NCBI GenBank assembly: GCA_001275005.1
Contig: JWZX01003385.1
Coordinates: 1 to 64,000 of the forward strand
Length of the DNA stretch: 64,000 bases
DNA from: Chrysochromulina tobinii
Taxonomy: Eukaryota; Haptophyta; Prymnesiales; Chrysochromulinaceae
Direction: 5' to 3'
Within the stretch, counting starts at the first letter, position 1. Each line of letters begins with the position of its first letter. Made by a program: the position numbers and the translations under genes. Positions 53,609 through 61,991 of this stretch are shown one piece after another. The notes below the pieces were generated by a model. That model saw only the letters and a list, made by a program, of their open reading frames with translations, ran no database searches and had not been told where the DNA came from.

Positions 53609-55324
53609 ATGGCACCTAAGAAGGACAAGCTCAAGAAGGACGTGACCAAGCTGCCAGCATCAGGTGCCAGCTCGCACCGCAGCGACGCCCCGAGCCATCG
53701 TGGCGACACCCCGAGCAAGGAGAAGAAATCCAGCCGCGGCAAAGCCGAGAAAAAGGGTAAGAGCGAGAAGAAGAAGTCTGCGTTGGACACTGTCTCAGAG
53801 GAAGGCGTGCTGGAGCAGGAGACCTCCCGGGTTGAGCCGCTGAACGAGCTGCTCGCCCCTCTAGAGGAGCTGCTCGAAGCGAAGCGGGCCGAGCTTGGCC
53901 AGGTGGAGAACGAGCTTGAGAGCATCAATGAGGAGCTCGAGGAGCCCGAGGAGCCCGGCGGCGGCGGCAGCGTGCCGGACGAGGCCACGCCACGCAAACT
54001 GGTCCCCTCGGAGTCCTTTGTCATCAAGCGCACGCAAGCTATCAAGATTTGGAAGAGCTTTGCGAACGCCAAGCTCGCCGAGATGGCCTCGAGCCTGGAC
54101 GCGGCGCTGCACAACGACGAGAAGCTGCGCACGCTGTTTGCGCACATGGATGCGGACCTGGGCGGTAGCATCGACAAGGACGAGCTCAAGGGCGCGCTCG
54201 ATGCCGCAGGAAAGAAGGTCACCGACGAGCAGCTCCAGCACATGTTCGACCACGCGGATGAGGACGGAGGCGGCGACATCGATTACGACGAGTTTGCGAA
54301 AGTGGTCAAGGGCGTCAAGGCGAGCAGGGCCGCCTTCATCATTGAGCGCGGCGTGCGCCGGCATCAGGAGGCGGCGACCAAGAAGCGGACGAAACTGACT
54401 ATGGAGGAGCTCGAAGCGGCGCTTCGGAGGGCCCTGCTCACCAAGACGCCCAAGGAGGTACTCGCCGAGTTCGATGTGAACAAGAACGGGGTGATCTCAC
54501 GCGCCGAGTTCCGCGATGGCGTGAGTAACATCCTCAAGCTCGAGTTCAAGCCAAAAGACCTCGACGCGCTCTTCGACACGTTTGATCACAATCGTGACCA
54601 CAGCATCGACATCAACGAGCTACAAGAGAGCTTTAAGAGCCTCAGGGAGGTGACCAAGCGAATCAAGGCACAGGTGGCCAACTTGCGCGCGCAGCGCGCG
54701 AAGCTCAAGACGGCGCTAGTCGTGCTCGAGGCGCGGCGCGCCGACGTGAGCGCCGTGACGCAAGCTTCGTTCGACGAGGACGCTCTGCTGGTTGCACACC
54801 GTTCAGCGCAGCGCGTGGACGCGAAGGTGGGCGCGGTGCTCAACGGCCGGATCAAGTCCGAGAGCAACCCGAAGGGCGTGTTCTCCTTCGAAGATATGGT
54901 CGCGAAGTGGGATAATCGGCGCAAGGTGGAGGGGTTCATGGACCTGGACGAGTTCACAACGCTCGTCAAGGCTGAATTGACGGCCAGCAAGTCCAAGCTG
55001 ACGGCTGCACAAACGTTGTTTAACTTGGGGCAGACGGCGCTCGATCAAAGCGAGATCCAGGCGCAGTTTGCGGCGCTGGACCCGGAGGGCACGGGGAGCA
55101 TCCAGATTCGGCAGAGCCTCAAGAGGATGATAGACGCCGAGTTCGCACGTGCAGGCAGGGATGCGGCCCTCGTCACCTCATGCGCGGAACGCAAGGCGGC
55201 AGCTCTCGAGGCGCAAGCTGCCTTCAAAAAGCTCGTGTTTGAGTTTGTGCAGCAAGAGCAAGAGGCGGCGGATGCGGCGATGCAGACCCCGCTAGCGCTG
55301 GCGGACGCTGCCGAGATCAACTGA
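53609..55324 (+). CDS. EF-hand and coiled-coil protein
   Basis: 571 residues from the ATG at 53609 (MAPKKDKLKKDVTKL); a longer start at 53423 is possible. The N-terminus is Lys/Ser-rich. Then comes a Glu-rich coiled coil (ELLEAKRAELGQVENELESI). Calcium-binding loops follow: DADLGGSIDKDE (near residue 180), DEDGGGDIDYDE (215), DVNKNGVISRAE (287), DHNRDHSIDINE (324) and a weaker DPEGTGSIQIRQ (490). A coiled coil (RIKAQVANLRAQRAKLKTAL) separates the last two. The set resembles centrin/calmodulin-like proteins extended by coiled coils, typical of axonemal or basal-body components. No membrane or targeting signal. Single exon. Confidence 0.85.
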   Translation: MAPKKDKLKKDVTKLPASGASSHRSDAPSHRGDTPSKEKKSSRGKAEKKGKSEKKKSALDTVSEEGVLEQETSRVEPLNELLAPLEELLEAKRAELGQVENELESINEELEEPEEPGGGGSVPDEATPRKLVPSESFVIKRTQAIKIWKSFANAKLAEMASSLDAALHNDEKLRTLFAHMDADLGGSIDKDELKGALDAAGKKVTDEQLQHMFDHADEDGGGDIDYDEFAKVVKGVKASRAAFIIERGVRRHQEAATKKRTKLTMEELEAALRRALLTKTPKEVLAEFDVNKNGVISRAEFRDGVSNILKLEFKPKDLDALFDTFDHNRDHSIDINELQESFKSLREVTKRIKAQVANLRAQRAKLKTALVVLEARRADVSAVTQASFDEDALLVAHRSAQRVDAKVGAVLNGRIKSESNPKGVFSFEDMVAKWDNRRKVEGFMDLDEFTTLVKAELTASKSKLTAAQTLFNLGQTALDQSEIQAQFAALDPEGTGSIQIRQSLKRMIDAEFARAGRDAALVTSCAERKAAALEAQAAFKKLVFEFVQQEQEAADAAMQTPLALADAAEIN

Positions 55325-55549
55325 GATCGTGCCCGAGACGAGATCGTATAGCCGAGCATTCGCCATGACAGAACCTCAGAAGCATGTTTGGAAGGGGTGG
55401 GAACTTGGCAACGTGCAACGTGGAATGAGAGTCCCAGCCGTGGCGTGTAGCCATGGGTGTGGACGACGTAGCGTCTTTCAAACTGTTTCAGAATCGGCCA
55501 AAAGCAAAACATAAACTTTCGCGATCCTTCGCGGCGGCAACTCACACAC

Positions 55550-58500
55550 ATGGACGGCAGGAGGGCGTCGCCCCTCACTATCGGGCGGCCCGAATGGGAT
55601 ATCTTCCTCGTGGACGCTTCAGAGGATCGGCTGTACCATGCCATTGGATCGGGCCCGCTCCACGGCAAGGCGTCGTTGCTGCTACGTGGCAAACGTGGAA
55701 GCCCTAAGAGCTCAGAGTTAAGTATGGCCACAGGTGCGCCGTCATCGCTCCCACGCTTGGCCTTTCCTGGCGTCGCCGGCACGCCTGCCAAGGCAAAATC
55801 GGACGATCAGCCAACCAAGGCCAAACCGGTCTCACTCACCAAGAGCACGCCAGGCAAGACCAGCAAGGCCGGCAAGGCCGGTAGGACCAGAGAGACGTTG
55901 GAAAGTGAGACACGGGACGATGTGCGGTACACGAGCGCCGTGCGTATGCAGAAGATGCAGCGCGGCCACTCGACGCGCCTAAGGCTGCGCGCCGAGCACC
56001 TGACTGTTGAGGATGCTCGCGCCGTCACGAAGATCCAGGCAGTCGCGCGCGGTCGCATGGTGCGCAGGCGCGAGGCGGCCAAAGAGGCGGCGAAGCAGGC
56101 CAAAGCAGCGACGAAGCTGGCCACAGTGATGCGGGGTTAGCTCGAGCGACGCGCGGTCCGAAAGGCCAAAGAGATCATCGAGCTCGAGGTGACGAAACTG
56201 GTGCGGCAGGCAGAGGAGCGGGCGGCACACCAAGCGAGTCTCGTGTCCAAGGGGCGAAAGGCGCAAGCGGAACTGCATGCCCTGGTGGCGTCGACGCAGC
56301 AGGGCCCCAACGCCAGCTGGTCCGAGAGCATTGGGATGCGCATGCGTGCGGCTGAAGCGACGCGTGACAAGCAGTTGGAACTATTGTACAAGGAAAAGAA
56401 GGAACGCGCGCTGGTGGAGCTGTTGCAGATGGTGGCGGAGTCGGAGGAGGCGGTGGCCTCACGGGAGGTCCACACGGCCACGGCGGCGGCGGTACAGGGT
56501 CGGTTGCTCGGTCTCGTGAGCCAGGCGCAGACGGCGATGGCCGCTGAGGCCGAGGGTGGTCGGAAGGTCAACGAGGGCGCACGTCGTTGCGCGTTGCACG
56601 ACCTCGTCTCACTCGCCAAAGTGGAGGCCGAGGCCGAGGCGGCCGCCGAAGCCGAGAGGATGGCGCGCGCCAAGTCGGAGGCCGTGCTCGGCCGGCTAGG
56701 GATCCTGCTCTCGCTTGTGCAGACGCTCGTGCAAGCGGCGGCGACGATGCAGCTCGGGGCGACGCAGGAGAAGCTGCGCGAGATCGTGAAGCTTGCGCGG
56801 AGCGTCGGGGAGGCTGAGCTCGCTGAGGCCGCGGGCGCCGAGGCAGCAGGCGCCGCGGCCGATGCAGCGGCCAACGCGGCGGCGGTGCGCGTGCGGCTCC
56901 ATAAGCTGGTGGGCCTAGCACAGGAGGTGGCGGCGGCGGCGGGGGATGCAGTGCCGAGGGAGCTGAAGCTACGCGAGCTCCTGAGGATGGCTCAGGAGGT
57001 ATGCCGGTCTCAGAAGGCCAGCGAGGCCGAGGCGACCGAGCGCGCGAAGGCGTCCGCCGTGCGCTCCTGCATCCCGAAGGCGACCGCTGAGGCGCAGGCG
57101 CTGGTGGCAGAGGGAACTGATGCGTAGCGGGAGCAGCTCCGCTCGCTGGTCGAGATGGCGAGTGAGGTCAAGTTGCGGGAGATGGCCGATCATGCTGCAC
57201 GCGAGGTGAACGCCAAGGCCGCCGGCGTACGCACGCAGCTTGCCAACCTGCTCAGCGCGACCAAAACAGCCAAGGCTGAGGACGCCAGTGGAGTCCATTC
57301 TTCCACCGAGCTGGGCGACCAGATGAGAGAGCTCATCAGCCTGGCGAAGCAAGTGGCCAAGGCGGAGGTGGCGGCCGAGTCGGAGGCGACCAAAGCGGCG
57401 GAGGCGGCGGAGATGGCAGCGTGTGCCAAGGCGGTTGCGGTTCACGGGCACCTCGAGGCGCTCGTTCGCGTCGCCGCGGCAATCGCCGACTCGGACGACG
57501 TGCGATCGCCGACGGCAGATCCGCAGTTCAAGCAACTCGCGCTGCAGCTTCGTGTGCTCGCGCGCGAACTGCTACGTATGGACGGCGACGCGGACGCCGA
57601 AGCGCGCGCCGTGCTGGGCGAGCACGTGGGTGGGCCGCGTGCGGAGCACCTAGGCGAGTTCATCCTAGGGCCGAAGGCGTCGGCTTTGCGTAGCAAGCTG
57701 CAACACCTTGTAGCGATGGCGAGCGCTTGCGAGCTAAGAGTGGCGAATGACATGACGCTCGTCTCCCGCGCCGCCGCAGCCGGGGCCGCCGCCGCCCTCG
57801 CCGTAGCCGCCCTCCCTGGCTATCTCTTTTCTGCCGCCACAAGTAAAGCCAGCGCCCTCCCTCGCGCCGCCTCCGTGGCCGCTGGGGACATTCGAACCCT
57901 TCCCTCCGGCGAGTCCGCCGAGGGGGCTACGGTGCAAGAGCAGCTGCGCGCGCTCTTATCTCTTGCCATGGAGGTGGCTCGAATGGAGAATGAGCTCTTC
58001 GGCGTCTCGGACATCGAGGCGGCGGCCAACGAGGCCATCCAGAACACGTTGGGAGGGAGCTCGGAGGCCAGCAAGTTGGCCAGCCGTGTGCTCTCCGCGG
58101 CCACCACTCGCATGGCCGCCCAGCGTGCCAAGGCAGCGACCAAGATCGAGGCGGTCTGCAGGGGAAAGCACGCGCGCAAGGAGGTGGCTGAGGGGCTCAC
58201 TAGGCAACAGCTCAAGCTCCAACGGTACGTTGCGTTCACCGGAGGCGAGGCTGGCATGGGCGGCCTGCTCAGCGGCGGCACTGACAGTTTCCTAATTTGG
58301 GCGGCCACGCGCCCCACGGTGGCGTACCCCGAGGTGATCCTGAACGATCTGTTCTCGCAGCGCAAGACGTGCGTCGCGCGGCTGCGCACGAACTCCGACC
58401 TGACGCGCCTGCTTCGCAACGGAGACTACTATGTTGCCGTGCCAGAGCAGGGCGGCGAGGGAGGGGCCGGCGCAGGGCCCCTTCTGACGTACAAGCAGGC

Positions 58501-59173
58501 ATCGGATGCGACGGTGCCGGGGTCGGCGGAGGCCAAGGCAGCGATCACGGCCGTCGTGGCGCACGAGTCGGCGAACGCGTACGACAACTCGCACAAGCCG
58601 TGGCGCGTGCCCGCCAACACCAAGAGTGCTCCGCCCGTGTACAAGGGTCAGCACCTGCTGCTGCGCTGCTGGGCCATTGAGTCGCATGCCGAGTTTGGGT
58701 CGGCGTGGCGGAGCCCTAATATGGGAAGCCACCTTGTGACGCCCAACATGCAGAAGGCGTGCGGCATCGAGGTGCACGACGCCTCCGATGTGCAGCGGCT
58801 CTACGACCGGCTGTATCCCGATGACGACCTCACTGAGATCCTGCCCAAGCCCGATGCGGTCATCTGCCACGTCGTCGAGCTCGTCGCCGAGCTCTCGCTA
58901 CCACACGAAGCCACCGCAGCATCCACGCGAGACTACAGAGTGACCAAGGCACTCGAGCCGAGCACACAGGCCATCCTCGCGAGTAAAGAGAAGGCCAAGA
59001 AGAAGAAGAAGAAGGTCCTCAAGGCACTCCCCGAGCCGCTCCCATCCGGTGCCGTTGCCGCCCCCGAACCGCCGCCCTCAAAACGATCACCAACGACGTC
59101 CATGACGGCGGCCAAATCGCCGACGGCCAAAGCGACCCCCAAAGCGACCCCCCCGCCGAGCTTTCGCCGATGA
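55550..59173 (+). CDS. IQ-motif and novel helical-repeat protein interrupted by two in-frame TAG codons
   Basis: One reading frame spans 3624 bp from the ATG at 55550 to the TGA at 59171-59173, broken only by TAG at 56138-56140 (codon 197) and 57125-57127 (codon 526). Sequence character is unchanged across both. An IQ motif precedes the first TAG (VTKIQAVARGRMVRRREA); another IQ-like stretch is at ATKIEAVCRGKHARKE. Between lie about ten helical repeats of roughly 45 residues with core L(R)xLLxLAxxVAxAE followed by an Ala/Glu-rich linker. The C-terminal ~300 residues look globular (GGTDSFLIWAATRPTVAYPE, HLLLRCWAIESHAEFG) with a Lys-rich tail. TAG is the normal stop of other genes here, so this is either readthrough, a recent pseudogene, or a sequence error. 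Function unknown; scaffold role inferred. Confidence 0.65.
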
Positions 59174-59638
59174 GAGGACTGAAATGAGAGTCGAGGGTCT
59201 CTCTCGGCGTATCTTGGACAGGAGGTGTACCTGAAGGTGGATCCTCTAGGGACACAGGGGGTTCCGGTTCCCAGTGCAAGAACCAAGATCGGCTGAAGAT
59301 CGGTTACAGATTGCAGTAAGGTAGTACCGGCAATGTGCGTCGATAGGACGTAGGTCATTCCGCTGTCTCATTCGTCATTGAAAAGGACGGCTTTTTACGA
59401 AAGCTCGTTCGGGATATACGTCGGGGTAAATTATTATTTCGTCAACCGACGAACCCGACGAACCCGACGAACCTGAGCACCCGTACGCGCCAAAGTTCTC
59501 AACTTGTCGACCGTTACGCGTTTTAGACGAGCGGAGCGCGGATCGTTTGGCTCGTTCGTCACGACTCAAGTTCAAGACGCGTTTCGACTTTCATCAACTC
59601 CGGGTTCGAGGGGAACTCGTAAAAGAAACGAACTGTGA
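59174..59638. other. Intergenic region
   Basis: 465 bp. A (C)GACGAACC repeat of four units lies near 59441-59472. No gene seen; presumably the 5' region of the GTP cyclohydrolase gene. Confidence 0.4.
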
Positions 59639-60523
59639 ATGATCGTGGGATCGCGAAAAGGAAGGAAGGCGAGAGAAAAGCCCAGGCTTTCGATCACGTC
59701 GCCCGACGGCCTTTCCGAGATCCTCACAATGCAGTTCAACCGTGCACCGGCGGACCGCGTGTGCAAACCGTGCGGGCCGCAGCCGCTGGTGGAGAAGGCC
59801 GCATCCTCAACGTCCGTCTCGGATCAGCAGCTCGAGGCGGCTTACGAGATTATCCTAAGGGCAATCGGCGAGGATCCCAGTCGCGAGGGCTTGAGGAAGA
59901 CTCCTGCGCGCGCGGCCAAAGCGATGCGAGCACTTACGTCGGGGTATTCCGTCGAGCCCAGCGAATTGGCGCGCGACGCACTCTTCACTGTCGAACCTCG
60001 AAGTGAAGAGCCGCTTGGGATGGTCGTCGTGGTGCGTTACCCCTATCTTTCGCCTATCTTTCGCCCATGCACTTTCGCCCGTATGCACGACGCCACATTC
60101 TAGCTCACCCTCGCATTCGTCTCGGCTGTCCCTCCTGCTCGCAGCGCGACATCCGAATCAACTCCTTGTGCGAGCACCACCTGCTACCCTTTTACGGCCG
60201 GTGCCACATCGGCTACCTGCCCGACCGCGCTGTGCTTGGCCTCTCGAAGTTTGCGCGCGTGGCGGACGTGTGCGCGCGCCGGCTGCAGATGCAGGAGCGG
60301 CTCACAGAACAGATTGCCGACGCGCTCATGGAGGCATCAGCAGCGCGCGGCGTGATAGTAGCAGTCGAGTGCGCACATATGTGCATGTGCTCTCGTGGCG
60401 TCAAGCAGACGGAAACAACGACGTTCACGGCGGCGCCAGCGCGGTGCCTTCGCAAAGGATGAGGCGCTGCGCCGCGACTTTTGGCAGCAGGTCAATCCGG
60501 GCACGCCCACATCGCGACTGTAA
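59639..60523 (+). CDS. folE: GTP cyclohydrolase I, two exons, with an apparent 1-nt frameshift near the 3' end
   Basis: Exons 59639-60031 and 60145-60523. Exon 1 encodes [37 protein letters not shown]. Exon 2 encodes the zinc-site motif [52 protein letters not shown] and [17 protein letters not shown] (Cys and two His as ligands). The enzyme converts GTP to dihydroneopterin triphosphate, the first step of folate and pterin synthesis. After TTFTAAPAR the frame runs to a stop at 60460-60462. The next frame continues [17 protein letters not shown], the expected C-terminus, to TAA at 60521. Skipping one base between about 60415 and 60443 restores 256 residues. The disruption may be an assembly error, a null allele or a programmed shift. 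Confidence 0.88.
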
Positions 60524-60660
60524 CCATGTTGCGGTGGCGCCACGCATCGCTCAAATCGAGGGTGTGGTTTTGTTCCAAGTTGTTTTTCCCGGTCTCTCGA
60601 GGTGAGGCGGCCGAACTCCTTTCACGATTCACTCCTTAGTTCAGAATTCACAGCACAAAT

Positions 60661-61365
60661 ATGCGCTGTCAGGCGCTCACCATCGCGGTCACGCTCGTTG
60701 CGGGCGACGGCGCCAGCCTAAGCAAGGTGAGCACGCGTCCTGCCGATGGTTCGCCACGTGTGAGCAGCAGCAGCAGCAGCAGCAGTAGCATTTATCATGA
60801 GCTGAGTGCCATTTCGCAGCGCCTTCTTGTTCAGCACCAAAATGCGCAGCAGCAGCAACACCAGCAGCAGGAACCGAATGCGCCGCCGCCACATGCGCCA
60901 CCGAGCACTATGACTCCAGCAGACGTAGACGCTACTACTTACGACGATTCCGTCGCCATGACGTACGATGCGTATGGAGGGGATGAGGGTGAGGGTGAGG
61001 AGCTGGACGATGCCGCCTTGGACGGCCACCTGTACGAAGACACGCTCAAGGACGAGCTGGACGTGGACGATGAGCGTCACGAGCCCATTCTGAAGACGGC
61101 AGTCGTTCTCGTCGCGCTGGCGATGCTCTTCATGGGATGGCGCATGCATTGCAGCAGCAACGCCTCAGCGGGCGATGCATACTCAGGCGTCGGCGGAGGG
61201 CGGCACTCACCATTTCCGTTCGACGCGAGCGACGATTTGGATCTCGACGATTTTGGCGACTCGACGCGGCGGCATCGGGCGGACCCTCCACCCAGACGAA
61301 CGGCTGACGCGCAAGATGTTGTCTCGGTTGTGCCTATGCCTCGAACTCACTGGGACATAGAGTAA
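60661..61365 (+). CDS. Single-pass membrane protein of unknown function
   Basis: 234 residues, single exon, ATG at 60661. The N-terminus is weakly hydrophobic (MRCQALTIAVTLVAGDGASL), possibly a signal peptide. It is followed by poly-Ser, poly-Gln/His and a Pro-rich stretch, then an acidic region (EGEGEELDDAALDGHLYEDT). A clear transmembrane helix is at about 144-160 (LKTAVVLVALAMLFMGW). The short tail ends with acidic (DDLDLDDFGD) then basic residues. The layout suggests a type I membrane protein with a disordered luminal or extracellular part. No family recognised. Confidence 0.6.
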   Translation: MRCQALTIAVTLVAGDGASLSKVSTRPADGSPRVSSSSSSSSSIYHELSAISQRLLVQHQNAQQQQHQQQEPNAPPPHAPPSTMTPADVDATTYDDSVAMTYDAYGGDEGEGEELDDAALDGHLYEDTLKDELDVDDERHEPILKTAVVLVALAMLFMGWRMHCSSNASAGDAYSGVGGGRHSPFPFDASDDLDLDDFGDSTRRHRADPPPRRTADAQDVVSVVPMPRTHWDIE

Positions 61366-61991
61366 TTACATGTCACGCTCTTGTCTGTTGCTTGACGAGA
61401 TGATAAAGATACCATTTCCTATAACCGGCTTGCGGTTGTAGCCTCTCGGCCTCGCTCTGAGGGCCTGTTTTTTCTGCTTCTGGATTCTGGATTGACATTG
61501 GACTTTGCTCTTTGGACGATGTTTCATTTCACATTTGATAATCATTATTTGTTTCTGCTTGTGGTTCTGCGCGCGCTCAACAGCTACATTTCATTGGCCG
61601 ATCGCGCGCGTCCGGGGTCCGGCGCCCGCGGCCTGCCGTCACGACATGTTGACGTCGGTCAGAGAAATAGAAAGCGAGATCTCCCCCGTTTGTGCCAAAG
61701 AACCACTCCACCCGACTCCACCTGCGCTGGGGACGTGCATGCTCACACATCTGTTGCATGGGACTCACTACACTCTTGCCGACCACGCCAAGAGGTGTAC
61801 CCTTTACTCCGCCGGACTTGTACTCTACTGTACTTGTATACTAGAGACATGAAAAATAAATTCAATAGAGGTGAGCCCTGTTCTAGCCTGGACCCCTTTT
61901 ACGTACCGCTGTATCGCGCCGTTTTGAGCAAACGTCCTGCGGCACCGTGTTTTCCATCTCGACGCATCTCGGTAGTCCACTCCGACGAGAA
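61366..61991. other. Intergenic region
   Basis: 626 bp, noticeably less GC-rich than its surroundings, for example around 61500-61560. No gene seen. It should hold the promoter of the ispG gene. A short open frame (61492-61995) has no recognisable feature. Confidence 0.4.

Noticed and set aside
56138-57127. Genome-wide reassignment of TAG to a sense codon
   Set aside because: TAG terminates the TIM-barrel-like gene (4052), XRN (8025) and the methyltransferase (12327) at sensible ends.
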